Origin: Syntrophomonas sp.
GTDB lineage: Bacteria > Bacillota > Syntrophomonadia > Syntrophomonadales > Syntrophomonadaceae
Length of the DNA: 64,000 nt
Assembly (NCBI GenBank): GCA_016841245.1
Contig: JAENZN010000001.1
Location: 339,334 to 403,333 of the forward strand
Reading direction: 5' to 3'
In this document: piece after piece, positions 9,412 to 19,143 of the stretch
Position numbering within the stretch: the first letter of the stretch is position 1
Layout: each line of letters starts with the position of its first letter
Notes under the pieces: model-generated
Database searches by the model: none
What the model was told of the DNA's origin: nothing
What the model saw: only the letters and a program-made list of their open reading frames with translations
Position numbers and translations under genes: made by a program

Positions 9412-9948
9412 TTATTCTACCTCGGTAGTTTCTGTCGCATCTGTAGTATCAGATGTTTCACTTTCTGTAGTATCTTCACTCTCTGTTTCATCTGTACTGC
9501 TGGCTATGCCTCCTATTGCGACTATATCTTCCGAGGTTATTACGTCATTGCCAACAAGATAATAGGGTACCCCGTCATCAAAATAAATACTGTCAATAAC
9601 TCCGGTGGCAGCTTCACCTGCGGAATTTGTATAAGCTACTGCCCTTCCAATCAAAGCTCCCGCTTCTTGCAGACTCAGGCTTGTACCAGCATAGTATTTA
9701 AAACTACTTGCCAACGTTTCTATTTGTGCATTTAAATCTTCCATCTGCGATACTTGAGAGAGAGCTGCCATTTGCGCAATATACTCACTATTAGAAGTGG
9801 GTTCAAGTGGATCCTGATTCTGCAGCTCTGCAACAAATAAGGTTAAGAATTGATCTGTCGCTATGTCTATTGCTGAACTTGAGCTAGAAGTATCAACAGA
9901 TTGAGTTAACCAGCTTGAATAGTCAGTATCATTAATTGTTATGCTCAT
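9412..9948 (-). CDS. flgD: Flagellar hook capping protein FlgD
   Basis: FlgD (178 residues) is the scaffold that caps the growing hook. The N-terminal conserved part reads FLTLFVAELQNQDPLEPTSNSEYIAQMAALSQVSQMEDLN, diagnostic of the family. The central beta domain is reduced and the last 35 residues are an acidic Glu/Thr/Ser/Asp-rich tail (SSTDETESEDTTE region), which is unusual but common in short clostridial FlgD proteins. A GGAGG ribosome site precedes the ATG. Confidence 0.93.
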   Translation of the reverse strand: MSITINDTDYSSWLTQSVDTSSSSSAIDIATDQFLTLFVAELQNQDPLEPTSNSEYIAQMAALSQVSQMEDLNAQIETLASSFKYYAGTSLSLQEAGALIGRAVAYTNSAGEAATGVIDSIYFDDGVPYYLVGNDVITSEDIVAIGGIASSTDETESEDTTESETSDTTDATETTEVE

Positions 9949-10028
9949 AACATTACCTCCTCGTACAATTTAATGTTAATATGACTTTGTATTCCGTTAA
10001 CATCTTTATTGATTTTTAACAACACGCC

Positions 10029-11408
10029 TTAGACTAGAAAATTCATACTGCCTTCTTTCACCATGTCTACACCCATATAGTCTTGTGCATTAGTCTCCAT
10101 ATTGTCTAAATGTTCGTCACCCGATGCAATTTCCTCAATATATTCCAAGCGGTAAGGTTCATACACCTGGTTCTGCCATTTATCCTGTTGATTACCTTCT
10201 GATCCGTCAAACATACCCCCATTATTCAGCTGTACGTTTACCTCAGTTTTCTCCACCTTAATTCCATGATCCTCAAGGGTCAGCCTCAAACTATTCAGGT
10301 TGTTTTCAAGCAATTGTTTAGTTTGCAGATTGTCAGTAACAAACTTGGCTGTTAATCCCCCCTCTTCCATCACCAGTTTAACCGTCATTTTCCCCAGAAA
10401 TTCGGGCTTCAACTCTATTTCTATCTCTGATACTTTTTTCCCCTGAATAAGTTCTACTTTTTCAACAATCTGTTCAATCACATCTTTAGTGCTTATGGAA
10501 TTTGGGAATTTGTTCTGAAAGTTCCCCTCCGTATTTCTCAGCTTCAATTCTGTCAACGATGTTTTATCTGTCATATCCTGCAAGTCGCTCCCGGTTTCCT
10601 GTTTGCTTGTTTCATCAATATCAGATAATTTGCTGGCCTTCATTCTATTAGTCTCAAAATCCATTAGTTTTTTTACGTCATTCTGATCGTTCTTTGCCGT
10701 TGGCTTATCATTTTGTCCTTGTTCTGCGATTATTTTTATTTTATCTTGATCAACCTCGCTTATTTCTTTAGTTGTTTGAATGACGTTTTTAACACTGATA
10801 GATTTACCGTTTTCGTCTGCTTCTTCCATACTATTCAGGATCTGCTGAGGATCAATCTGCTCACCTGCTTCCACGTTTTGAGTATTTTGTGCGTTTTGAG
10901 TATTTTGCAGATCAATATTGGTTTTTGGTATTACAGCAGACACTGCTGGTATTTCTGCTGTAATAATCTCAGCCTCCTGCAATAATGTTTTTTCTTCAAT
11001 TTCCATATCTGTCATAATGCTATTATCATGCAAAATAGTTTGCACAGTATTGTCCATCGCTTCGGTCATATGTTCTGACACCGCTTCATTGTTTAATACT
11101 GGCATAATATTACCCGTAATTTCTTGCTCTGTTTCAGAAGCTGTATCCACCTGCTGTAATAATAACGGTTGAGTAATAAAAGCCAATTTGATTTCATCAG
11201 GAAGGTATGTAACCGCTTCCATTTCTTGTTTCAGATCAATCGCTTCATCTACAAAATTCTTACTATTTTTTTGCTGATATTTCTGAAGCTGTTGGTTAAA
11301 ATCGCCTTCGTGGGAAGATGTATCCGAAACGGCATTATTGGTCAATACTTTCCTTTCACCAAAAATGACTGTTTGATTTTCTAAATTCAGAATAGGCACT
11401 TCAATCAA
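10029..11408 (-). CDS. fliK: Flagellar hook-length control protein FliK
   Basis: A 459-residue secreted ruler protein. Most of the protein is low-complexity and rich in Gln, Glu, Asn and Thr, as expected for the N-terminal ruler; a Flg_hook domain lies near the C terminus (about 325-410: EIELKPEFLGKMTVKLVMEEGGLTAKFVTDN). The frame is open to a TTG at 11426, but that extension would translate the ribosome site itself (GGAGGT). The TTG at 11408, six bases after GGAGGT, is therefore the better start. Confidence 0.88.
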   Translation of the reverse strand: MIEVPILNLENQTVIFGERKVLTNNAVSDTSSHEGDFNQQLQKYQQKNSKNFVDEAIDLKQEMEAVTYLPDEIKLAFITQPLLLQQVDTASETEQEITGNIMPVLNNEAVSEHMTEAMDNTVQTILHDNSIMTDMEIEEKTLLQEAEIITAEIPAVSAVIPKTNIDLQNTQNAQNTQNVEAGEQIDPQQILNSMEEADENGKSISVKNVIQTTKEISEVDQDKIKIIAEQGQNDKPTAKNDQNDVKKLMDFETNRMKASKLSDIDETSKQETGSDLQDMTDKTSLTELKLRNTEGNFQNKFPNSISTKDVIEQIVEKVELIQGKKVSEIEIELKPEFLGKMTVKLVMEEGGLTAKFVTDNLQTKQLLENNLNSLRLTLEDHGIKVEKTEVNVQLNNGGMFDGSEGNQQDKWQNQVYEPYRLEYIEEIASGDEHLDNMETNAQDYMGVDMVKEGSMNFLV

Positions 11409-11473
11409 ATGTTCACCTCCCTTCAAAAGATGTTAACAACTATATGTTCCACACCCCCATTCAAACCAGATTG

Positions 11474-12058
11474 CTATATAGTACTTGAGACTAGCATTTT
11501 TTTACTTATGACTGCTGCCCTATCCTTATTCATATTCTGAAGTATTGAGGCAGTATATTCGCTTTTCATTTGGTTGAAAATTCCTATTATATCTTCATCA
11601 TCAAGCCGCACCATAATTTCTGCAGCATCCTTGGCTTTCATCAGCGCGTAATATTCGGCCAGGTTCTTATAGGTATCCTCCTTATTACTGCGCATTATTT
11701 TCGCTTTATCGACTTCCTGCTGCAGTTCTATGACCTGCTGCTCTAAGACTGCCTGCTCATCCTGGTTTTCTACTAATTCTTTTTGAAGAGCTTTAAGTTC
11801 GGTATTAAGCTTCTGTATTTCATTATTTTTTTCAGTCAGCTCTATCTTTAATTGATCGATTTCGTCTATGGTTTTTTCTTCTGGGGCTTCGCTTTCCTCT
11901 TCAGAGGTATCAAGAGAAAGGTGAGAACTAACTATAGGTATGCTTTTAAGAAATGCTGGTACTGGTAAAATTTCCATTTTTGTCAGGAAAAAATACCCTC
12001 CACCCATTATTACTAGTATTAAGAATACCAGTATTAATATTTGTGTTCCCTTTTTCAT
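11474..12058 (-). CDS. MotE-like flagellar protein (MgtE N-terminal-type domain)
   Basis: A 194-residue protein with one N-terminal membrane segment (about 7-26), a short acidic linker, a long coiled coil (about 65-125, repeated LKIELTEKNNEIQKLNTEL) and a C-terminal helical domain of the MgtE N-terminal/FliG-middle type (YYALMKAKDAAEIMVRLDDEDIIGIFNQM). This architecture and the slot between fliJ and fliK match B. subtilis YlxF and the MotE chaperone family of Proteobacteria. A role in stator or export chaperoning is inference from those relatives. Confidence 0.8.
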   Translation of the reverse strand: MKKGTQILILVFLILVIMGGGYFFLTKMEILPVPAFLKSIPIVSSHLSLDTSEEESEAPEEKTIDEIDQLKIELTEKNNEIQKLNTELKALQKELVENQDEQAVLEQQVIELQQEVDKAKIMRSNKEDTYKNLAEYYALMKAKDAAEIMVRLDDEDIIGIFNQMKSEYTASILQNMNKDRAAVISKKMLVSSTI

Positions 12059-12151
12059 TGTTATTCTCCCATTTTCTCCCGTTTTACTAATTGTCTTCAG
12101 CGATGACTAACCATACCTTAATATCTATAAACTGCCATATCTCAAAACTAC

Positions 12152-12613
12152 TTACCCCACAGCGGTTTGAGATCGGTTGCGGTAAAATCCTGCCAAAGCC
12201 GCTTCATCAATTTGTTTCTGCTCTTCCCTGGTGCATTCATAAATGTAATTAGACCAATCTCTCTCTCTCAGCTTTTCCAGGGTATTGGTTTCCCTGGCAC
12301 GAGCCAGGAGATGGTCTCGAGCCTTATCCACTCTTTTCTCTGCCTTATCCAACTGTTGGATGATGTTGGTTTTTCTTTCATTTAAAACCGGTAGATATTC
12401 CCTGCTCAATACCATTCTTTTATATGTATCGGTACCATTCTTCATTAACCTTATAGATTGTTCTAAAATTGATACCTGCCGATTCAAAGATTGTAATTGG
12501 TCCGCTATAGTATCACGGCTTGATAATTGAACTCTTAGTTGGTCTTTAGCCATATCTTCATATATATTGGATACTTTAAGCTTGGTCTGCAACCGGAAGG
12601 AAAATGCTTGCAT
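12152..12613 (-). CDS. fliJ: Flagellar export protein FliJ
   Basis: A 153-residue, almost entirely alpha-helical and charged protein predicted to form an antiparallel coiled coil, starting MQAFSFRLQTKLKVSNIYED. FliJ resembles the gamma stalk of F1-ATPase and couples the FliI ATPase to the FlhA gate. FliJ is weakly conserved; the assignment uses the start motif, helicity, length (about 147-155) and position right after fliI, one base from its stop. Confidence 0.9.
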   Translation of the reverse strand: MQAFSFRLQTKLKVSNIYEDMAKDQLRVQLSSRDTIADQLQSLNRQVSILEQSIRLMKNGTDTYKRMVLSREYLPVLNERKTNIIQQLDKAEKRVDKARDHLLARARETNTLEKLRERDWSNYIYECTREEQKQIDEAALAGFYRNRSQTAVG

Positions 12614-12614
12614 A

Positions 12615-13949
12615 TTAATTCCCCCTGTGTATTGATTGATTTAATTGGTTCAGGATGTTCTCAAATGTAGCCTCTTCATATATTCCCTGTTTCAGAAACT
12701 CATTACACTGGTTTATATAACGGATGGATTCATCAACTCGCGGGTTGCTTCCCTCTTTATACGCTCCAATATCTATCAGGTCCCGGGCCTCTTCGTAGGC
12801 TGCCAAAATATTTCTGAATCTAGTGGCATCCTCCATATGTTCTTTATTGACCAGGTCAATCATTACCCGGCTGATACTCTGCATTACGTCTACTGCTGGG
12901 TATATATTCATTGCCCCCAATTTGCGGCTCAATACTATGTGACCATCTACAATTCCCCGAACTGCATCAGTAATCGGTTCATTCATATCATCCCCTTCTA
13001 CTAGAACAGAATATAACCCGGTTATACTGCCTCTATCCGATGTACCTGCTCTTTCCAGCAGTCGGGGCAGCAGCGCAAATACTGATGGTGTAAATCCTCT
13101 AGTGGCTGGCGGTTCTCCAATCGCCAGTCCAATCTCACGTTGGGCCAGAGCAAAGCGGGTAAGCGAATCCATTAACAACAATACATCTTTACCCTGATCC
13201 CGAAAGTATTCCGCAATACTGGTAGCAACAAATGCACCTTTGAGTCTTACTAAAGCTGGTTGATCCGATGTTGCAACTACTACTACTGATTTGGCCAGTC
13301 CGTCTTCACCCAGGTCTCGCTCGAGAAATTCTCTAACTTCTCTTCCACGCTCACCAATAAGGGCAATAACATTAATATCGGCCTCAGTATTTCGTGCGAT
13401 CATGCCAATCAAGGTACTCTTTCCCACTCCACTGCCAGAGAATATCCCCATCCTTTGTCCTTTGCCGATGGTTAGCAGACCGTCAATTGCTTTAACTCCT
13501 ACCGGTAGTACTTGTCTGATTCGACTTCGCTTCAATGGGTTAGGGGGCCGATTCATTACAGGGTAAATATCCTCCATTATTACCCCACCCAATTCGTCGA
13601 TGGGTTCTCCCAGACCATTCAGTACCCTTCCTACCAATCCCATTCCCACATGGACCTGCAGGGTTTCGCCGGTAGCCAGTAAATCACTTCCCGGTCCTAT
13701 TCCTTCCAGTTCTCCCAGCGGCATAAGCAGTATCCGTTTATTCTTAAAACCAACTACTTCCGCTGGTATAAGCAGTTCCGGATGATGATCACTTTGCACA
13801 TAGCACAGCTCACCCAGGCTCAATCGTGGACCGGTGGCCTCCAAGGTAAGGCCTATAGCCTGTGATATTTTGCCTTTCATTTGACAGATGCTGGCCGAAT
13901 TTATTAGATTAAAATATTTATCTATATTAAAGGAGACTTGCTCATTCAT
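12615..13949 (-). CDS. fliI: Flagellum-specific ATPase FliI
   Basis: FliI powers unfolding and delivery of export substrates. Walker A is GSGVGKST (about residues 172-179), Walker B is VLLLMDSLTR, and the F1-type GERGREVREF and PPATRGFTPSVFALLPRLLERAG blocks are intact. The frame is open to a TTG two codons earlier (13955), but the ATG at 13949 overlaps the fliH stop as AATGAATGA and is the more natural coupled start. Length about 444 residues is normal. Confidence 0.96.
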   Translation of the reverse strand: MNEQVSFNIDKYFNLINSASICQMKGKISQAIGLTLEATGPRLSLGELCYVQSDHHPELLIPAEVVGFKNKRILLMPLGELEGIGPGSDLLATGETLQVHVGMGLVGRVLNGLGEPIDELGGVIMEDIYPVMNRPPNPLKRSRIRQVLPVGVKAIDGLLTIGKGQRMGIFSGSGVGKSTLIGMIARNTEADINVIALIGERGREVREFLERDLGEDGLAKSVVVVATSDQPALVRLKGAFVATSIAEYFRDQGKDVLLLMDSLTRFALAQREIGLAIGEPPATRGFTPSVFALLPRLLERAGTSDRGSITGLYSVLVEGDDMNEPITDAVRGIVDGHIVLSRKLGAMNIYPAVDVMQSISRVMIDLVNKEHMEDATRFRNILAAYEEARDLIDIGAYKEGSNPRVDESIRYINQCNEFLKQGIYEEATFENILNQLNQSIHRGN

Positions 13950-14754
13950 TCCCAATCACACCCTGTATGGATTTTTCGATTCTATTTATACGGGTTTCTA
14001 TGCTGGCATCTATCTGTCCCTCTTCACCATCAATGATGCAGCCTCCAGTTGATACCCTTTTGTCCGCCTGCACATCAAAGTCCACCAGTTTATTGTTCTT
14101 GTCTGTAATCTGGCCGGTGTTTACTGCATCAAGTACCTGCAGGACTTCCTGAGGATTTATATGAACCGAGATGTTTTCTGTTTTGTCCAGATAAGTTAGA
14201 GCTTCGCTAATAACATTTATTACCACCTCGGGATTAGTTTCAATTTCTCCAGCTATTACTTTTCTTGCTATGGCCATCACCAGACGCATCATATCAGATT
14301 CAGCCGTTCTTAAAATTTGCATTTTGGTTCTACCTGCTGCTGTAACGATTTGTTGACTTTCCTGCAGGGCAGTTTTTCTTGTTTCATCTATTTCTTGTTC
14401 GGCCTTTCTTATGCCCTCCTCATATCCTCTTTTAATATGCTCTTGTCTGATCTGCTCTGCTTCTTCCTTGGCCTCAGCTACAATGCTGCCGGCTTCTTCA
14501 TTACCCTCAGCGATGATACTCTCTGCTTCTTCCTTCGCCTTTTCCAACAATTCAATAATCATGTCTTCTGTTTCGCGCAGTATTGCTTCACTTTCCTCCT
14601 TCATCTGTTCTAATTCATCGGTTTTTAATTTCCTGCTTCTAGGTGATCTAACATTACTACGCTCATATTTCTCTTGTAGCTCCCGGAGCTCATCTAGTTG
14701 AATAACTTTAGGCTGAGAAACATATACTGTTGAACCCTTTATTACTCTAGACAA
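13942..14754 (-). CDS. fliH: Flagellar assembly protein FliH
   Basis: FliH (270 residues) is the peripheral stator of the FliI ATPase. A long Glu/Ala/Lys-rich coiled coil runs from about residue 20 to 140, including Ala-rich repeats (AKEEAESIIAEGNEEAGSI), followed by the V-ATPase E-subunit-like C-terminal domain (MMRLVMAIARKVIAGEIETNPEVV). It overlaps fliG at its start and fliI at its end, so all three are translationally coupled. Confidence 0.93.
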   Translation of the reverse strand: MSRVIKGSTVYVSQPKVIQLDELRELQEKYERSNVRSPRSRKLKTDELEQMKEESEAILRETEDMIIELLEKAKEEAESIIAEGNEEAGSIVAEAKEEAEQIRQEHIKRGYEEGIRKAEQEIDETRKTALQESQQIVTAAGRTKMQILRTAESDMMRLVMAIARKVIAGEIETNPEVVINVISEALTYLDKTENISVHINPQEVLQVLDAVNTGQITDKNNKLVDFDVQADKRVSTGGCIIDGEEGQIDASIETRINRIEKSIQGVIGNE

Positions 14755-15769
14755 TTATTTCATCTCCTCCGCCTCTAGCAACGACTATTTCCCCTACTTC
14801 TTCCAGCCTGCGAATAGTATTAACTACCCTCTGCTGTGCTTCTTCAACATCCCGCAGCCTTACCGGACCCATGAATTCCATATCTTCTTTCAGCATATCA
14901 GCGGCCCGAGCCGACATATTGTTAAATATTTTTTGTGCTACTTCGGGACTGGAACCCTTCAATGCCAGGGATAGATCTTGAGAATCTACTTCCCTCAGCA
15001 CTCTCTGTACCGAACGATCATCTATCATGACTATGTCTTCAAAGACAAACATTAGTTTTTTAATTTCTTCCGCCAGTTCAGGATCTTGAATTTCCAGAGC
15101 TTCCATAATAGTCTTTTCTGTTCCCCGATCAACTCGGTTTATAATTTCCACCACTGCTTTTATACCACCAGCATTGGTAAGTTCCTGGGGAGCTATAGAC
15201 GATAGCTTCCGTTCTAAGACGTGTTCAATTTCCTTTATAACCTCTGGAGAAGTGGTATCCATCTCCGCAATACGTTTAGCCACTTCAGATTGCCTCTCCG
15301 GCGAAAGCGAAGATAATACCAGCGAAGCCTGTTCCGGATCCAGATAAGCTAGAATCAAGGCAATCGTTTGGGGATGTTCACCCTGGATAAAATTCAATAA
15401 CTGCCCAGGTTCTGTTTTTCTCATGAAATCAAACGGCCTGACCTGTAGTGATGCTGATATGCGCGTAATGATTTCTAAAGTTTTTTCTTCACCGTAAGCT
15501 TTTTCCAGAACCTCCTTGGCATAGGATATCCCCCCTTGCCCGATAAACTGCCGGGCTAAACACATCTCAAAAAATTCCCGGTTCAAATCATCTAACCTGT
15601 CTGGCTGTACGTGACGCAGATTGGCTATTTCCAATGTCAGCTGCTCTATCTCCTCTTCTTTCAGATGTTTGAAAATCTGGGCTGATCTTTCTGGTCCCAG
15701 GAATATAAGGAAATTTGCTGCCTTTTGTCTTCCGGTTAATGTTTTTTTGTTCGTCAACTGCTTTATCAC
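14747..15769 (-). CDS. fliG: Flagellar motor switch protein FliG
   Basis: FliG (340 residues) converts stator movement into rotation. The N-terminal FliF-binding domain (KAANFLIFLGPERSAQIFKHL), the middle domain with the EHPQTIALILAYL block, and the C-terminal torque helix with alternating charges (DDRSVQRVLREVDSQDLSLALKG) are all complete. It overlaps fliF by four bases and fliH by eight. Confidence 0.97.
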   Translation of the reverse strand: MIKQLTNKKTLTGRQKAANFLIFLGPERSAQIFKHLKEEEIEQLTLEIANLRHVQPDRLDDLNREFFEMCLARQFIGQGGISYAKEVLEKAYGEEKTLEIITRISASLQVRPFDFMRKTEPGQLLNFIQGEHPQTIALILAYLDPEQASLVLSSLSPERQSEVAKRIAEMDTTSPEVIKEIEHVLERKLSSIAPQELTNAGGIKAVVEIINRVDRGTEKTIMEALEIQDPELAEEIKKLMFVFEDIVMIDDRSVQRVLREVDSQDLSLALKGSSPEVAQKIFNNMSARAADMLKEDMEFMGPVRLRDVEEAQQRVVNTIRRLEEVGEIVVARGGGDEIIV

Positions 15770-17391
15770 CTCTGGTCTTCCAGCAGCCAGGCCTTCACGA
15801 CTTGTGCGGCTGCTTCAGGATTTTCATCTATTAGTTTTTCAATCTCATCCTTAATTTTTTGGCTTTCTCTTTCCTCCGGGGTAAGGTTTTTTTCTACCAG
15901 ATCCTGAATATTTATTTCTTCCTCAGCAGTAAGATCAAACCCATTTAACCCGATTTCATCTGAGACTTTCTTCTTTTTTCTCCTCGAGATTAATATGATA
16001 ATTATTACTAATAGGAGTGCAAAACCCGCCAAGATATATGGTAATAATGATGATGGTATTAGGCCATCCGCCCCACCTAACGCAACTGGTTCAGGCTCTG
16101 GTTCTGCATAAAAATCGATAAATTCTACTGATATGTTTTCATCCAGACGAACATTTTCATCACTGCGATTTTCTCTTAGTCCACAGGCAGCAGCTACAAT
16201 ATTTCTAATTTTTTTAGTTCGCTCTTCGTCGGTTTCGCCCAGGTTAGCCTGTCTGGCTCCTTCATTGTCCACGAAGACTGAAGCTGTCAAATAGTCATAT
16301 TTTACTTCACCCAGGGCATATTGAGTGAGCGTTTCAGTCTTGTTAATTTCATAATTGCTGGTTTCGTCACTTTTATCATAGGAAGAACTGCCATTTTCAG
16401 TATCAACTTCTTGATACTGGGGGATATTAGTGTCTGTACCTGGAACTCCTCCAGTTTCAGTAGTATTAGTGCTGGATTCTTTGATAAGCTGTTCGCTGCG
16501 CACAAATGGGCCGTCTGGGTCATGACTGTACTTTTCTGAGGTCTCTTGAACGCTGTTAAAGTTGAGTTCAACATTTACTCGCACCACCGAATTGTCTTTG
16601 CCCAGAGTCTTATCCAGCATAGTCTGTATAGCACTCTGTTTAGCTGTTTCATAGGCCCGTTTGAGATCCAACTGCATTTGCAGTAATTCTGTGGCATTAC
16701 TTTCCCCTGACATTTCTACGCCATCGGATAGCAGGGTACCGTATTGGTCGACTATGACAACATTTTCTGTATCCAGCCCTTCCACACTGTTGGCAACCAG
16801 ATTAATTATCGATCGAACTTCCTTGGAACCCAGGGCAGCTCCACTTATGGTATTGACGACTACGGATGCTTTAGTGGGTTCTTCATTATCAGTAAATAAT
16901 GATTGTTCGGGGATAGCTATATTCACTTTAGCAGCCTGAACATTATCAAGCCTCTGAATAGTTCTGGCCAGTTCACCTTGTAGAGCCTCTCGATACTTGA
17001 CCTTTTTGTCCGTTTGGGTTTCACCAAAACTACTTTCCTGAAATAGCTCGAACCCAACCTCACCCTGCGGTAAATCTTCACTGGCTAGTTTAAGTCGAGT
17101 GGTGTATTTGACTTCCAGCGGCACCATTATCGTGCTGCCGTTGTCAGTAATTTGGTACTGAATTTTTTCTTCATCCAGTTTTTCAACTATTGCTGCAGCA
17201 TCTTTTTGACTCAAGTCTGCATAGAGAACCTCAAAGTTGCTGTCTCCACCCTGCTTCAGCAAAAATATAAGGGTGCTCAATAGAAACAGGGCTGCTCCTG
17301 CTGCAATAACTTTTTGATTGAGGCTCAATTTCTGCCAGCTTTCCCTGGCTTGCATAGTTGATTGCTTAAACATGTTTACGAAACTTTCCAT
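15766..17391 (-). CDS. fliF: Flagellar MS-ring protein FliF
   Basis: FliF (541 residues) forms the MS ring in the cytoplasmic membrane. Two membrane segments are clear: about 27-45 and about 448-470 (LLPYILAGFALLLVIIIIL). Between them lie the YscJ-type ring-building motifs with FELFQESSFGETQTDKKVKY and the RLDNVQAAKVNIAIPEQSLF block; the C-terminal tail after the second segment is the FliG-binding region (IQDLVEKNLTPEERESQKI). It overlaps fliG by four bases. Confidence 0.97.
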   Translation of the reverse strand: MESFVNMFKQSTMQARESWQKLSLNQKVIAAGAALFLLSTLIFLLKQGGDSNFEVLYADLSQKDAAAIVEKLDEEKIQYQITDNGSTIMVPLEVKYTTRLKLASEDLPQGEVGFELFQESSFGETQTDKKVKYREALQGELARTIQRLDNVQAAKVNIAIPEQSLFTDNEEPTKASVVVNTISGAALGSKEVRSIINLVANSVEGLDTENVVIVDQYGTLLSDGVEMSGESNATELLQMQLDLKRAYETAKQSAIQTMLDKTLGKDNSVVRVNVELNFNSVQETSEKYSHDPDGPFVRSEQLIKESSTNTTETGGVPGTDTNIPQYQEVDTENGSSSYDKSDETSNYEINKTETLTQYALGEVKYDYLTASVFVDNEGARQANLGETDEERTKKIRNIVAAACGLRENRSDENVRLDENISVEFIDFYAEPEPEPVALGGADGLIPSSLLPYILAGFALLLVIIIILISRRKKKKVSDEIGLNGFDLTAEEEINIQDLVEKNLTPEERESQKIKDEIEKLIDENPEAAAQVVKAWLLEDQR

Positions 17392-17415
17392 CCCTTAACT
17401 CCCAACCAAAATCAT

Positions 17416-17733
17416 TTACACCTGCATGTTCATGATCTCTTCATAGGCGCTTACCAGTTTATTCCTTATTTCAACTGTAAGCTGCAGTGCTAAAATGGCC
17501 TTTTCATAAGCAATAGTAGTATTATGCAGGTATTCGTTATTACCTATTGCCAGGTTCATAGCACTCTGCGAGGCTTCTTGCTGGTAGTTATTCACCTCAT
17601 TAAGTGCTTCCTTAAGATAACTCACGAAGTTGTTACCGGTATCTCCATCAATGTTTTGGCTAGGACTGCTGATGGTGTTCGCTTTGAGATTAATTGCTTC
17701 CACACTGCCAGCGTCAACGATACCCATTTTCAT
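17416..17733 (-). CDS. fliE: Flagellar hook-basal body protein FliE
   Basis: FliE (105 residues) links the MS ring to the rod. The family block FVSYLKEALNEVNNYQQEASQSAMNLAIGNNEYLHNT and the C-terminal LQLTVEIRNKLVSAYEEIMNMQV are both present. Length matches (about 100-110). The start has two closely spaced ATG codons (17733 and 17727) after a GGGGG ribosome site; either is possible. Confidence 0.95.
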   Translation of the reverse strand: MKMGIVDAGSVEAINLKANTISSPSQNIDGDTGNNFVSYLKEALNEVNNYQQEASQSAMNLAIGNNEYLHNTTIAYEKAILALQLTVEIRNKLVSAYEEIMNMQV

Positions 17734-17746
17734 TCATCAGCCCCCT

Positions 17747-18205
17747 TTACTTTCCGATATCCAGGGCTCGCAAAGCCATATTCTTGCTAGCTTCTATGAC
17801 TTTGGCATTAGCCTCATATGCCTTGGTTGAAGAAATCATATTGATCATTTCTTCAACTATATTTACATTAGGATATTTTACATAACCATCTTCATCAGCA
17901 TCTGGATGTCCAGGTTCATACACCATCCGAAAAGGTGCGTCAGTTTCATCAAGTTCTATTATTTCTTTAACTCTGACCCCGCCTCCGGAAGCAGCAGATT
18001 GTTTTTCCAGCATTCCCTGGAAAGTACTCTTGGGATACTCCGATTCCCGGGCTCCAAAAATCACTACCTGTCTTTTATATGGCCCAGTACCATCTGCGTT
18101 TCTGCTTGTTTCAACATTGGCCATGTTATTGGCAATAGTATCCATCCTGAGTCTCTGAGCAGTTAAACCTGAAGCGCTTACATCTATCGAGTTGAGAAAA
18201 TTCAT
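17747..18205 (-). CDS. flgC: Flagellar basal body rod protein FlgC
   Basis: FlgC (152 residues) is a proximal rod subunit. It has the rod/hook N-terminal helix (SASGLTAQRLRMDTIANNMANVETSRNADGTGPYKRQ) and the C-terminal helix (YPNVNIVEEMINMISSTKAYEANAKVIEASKNM) that together form the coiled-coil core. It lies six bases after flgB and 13 before fliE. Confidence 0.96.
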   Translation of the reverse strand: MNFLNSIDVSASGLTAQRLRMDTIANNMANVETSRNADGTGPYKRQVVIFGARESEYPKSTFQGMLEKQSAASGGGVRVKEIIELDETDAPFRMVYEPGHPDADEDGYVKYPNVNIVEEMINMISSTKAYEANAKVIEASKNMALRALDIGK

Positions 18206-18211
18206 AATTAT

Positions 18212-18631
18212 CTAACCTCTTTCTATTGCCAGCCTGAGCAGTTTAATTTCATTGCTTATACTCTGGCCCATGGCATCATAATAAATCTTGTTTTTTGCCA
18301 GCTCAGCCATTTCCACATCAATGTCAACGTTGTTGCCATCATTACGAAAACTAGTGGCATCACACTGGACTATTTCAGGTTGAACTGCATCGATACCAGG
18401 ACTTTTAGAACTGGATATATGTCTTTTATCGGTTATATTAAGTTTAACATGAATTTTTTCATTTTGTAGGACATTTTTAATCTTTTCGCAGAAAATTACT
18501 TCATTTTTTTTAAAATCAGGGGTTTCTACATTTGCCATATTGTTGGCAATGACTTCGTTGCGCAAACTTGCTGCATCCATCGCTTTAATCAGCAATTGCT
18601 CGTTTCCTGAATTTAATATTTTGTCGAGCAT
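18212..18631 (-). CDS. flgB: Flagellar basal body rod protein FlgB
   Basis: FlgB (139 residues) is the rod protein nearest the MS ring and the first gene of the flagellar operon here. The rod-family motif SLRNEVIANNMANVETPDFKKNEV and the C-terminal helix GQSISNEIKLLRLAIERG are intact. A GGGGGG-rich ribosome site precedes the ATG. The 650-base gap upstream must carry the operon promoter unless transcription enters from codY; I found no convincing sigma-D box (TAAA then GCCGATAA). Confidence 0.95.
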   Translation of the reverse strand: MLDKILNSGNEQLLIKAMDAASLRNEVIANNMANVETPDFKKNEVIFCEKIKNVLQNEKIHVKLNITDKRHISSSKSPGIDAVQPEIVQCDATSFRNDGNNVDIDVEMAELAKNKIYYDAMGQSISNEIKLLRLAIERG

Positions 18632-18924
18632 TTTATCCCCCCTTTTACTTTTTTTGTCTACAATTTAGTCTCTTCTGCTTCACTTATTCCAATTCCTTCT
18701 TTTTCTTCCAAAATGGGCTATTGTTCCCGGTCTTTTTAGTATATTCAGGGGAATGAGGCCTATATTTGGGCCCAAAATAAATCAGGATTACAGAGACGGT
18801 TAGACTTATTCACACCAATGACAAAAGCGAATCTCTGCCTTATATTAAAAAGCTTATAAAGCTATCAATATATTGTTGGCACAAGGCTCACCAATAATGA
18901 AGAAGCTTATTAAATCAACGTACT

Positions 18925-18972
18925 CTATATGGGGACATTACCTACCCGAAGGGAAGGTGGGTCCCCATATAG
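18925..18972. repeat. Long hairpin with 12-base perfect arms
   Basis: CTATATGGGGAC (18925-18936) and GTCCCCATATAG (18961-18972) are exact reverse complements. Read on the minus strand, the enclosed part can form an inner stem closed by a C(UUCG)G tetraloop (CCCTTCGGG), which favours a folded RNA on that strand. An outer pair AAGCTTA/TAAGCTT lies just outside (18903-18909 and about 18979-18985). No U-run follows on either strand, so it is not a standard terminator. Confidence 0.7.
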
Positions 18973-19143
18973 CAAAGTAAGCTTATGCCTCACCCTTAAA
19001 CATCTGTGAGCATTGCGAACATAAAGTGCAGGTACCGCGGTACATCAGTTGCCCAGATGTATGGGGGGCTTCGGTCATCAGCCTGGCATATTGCCGACTT
19101 TAAGGATGCCAGGGCGAGCAAAAAAGGTCAAAGGCAAGGCAAT

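Noticed and set aside
16302..16574. 90-codon minus-strand frame within fliF
   Set aside because: It lies in another frame of a complete fliF gene, has no family likeness and no ribosome site.
19025..19043. T-box-like GGTACCGCGG on the plus strand
   Set aside because: The essential GTGG before ACCGCGG is missing, there is no stem I, no terminator with CGTCCC and no plus-strand gene downstream; it is the centre of a 12-base palindrome.
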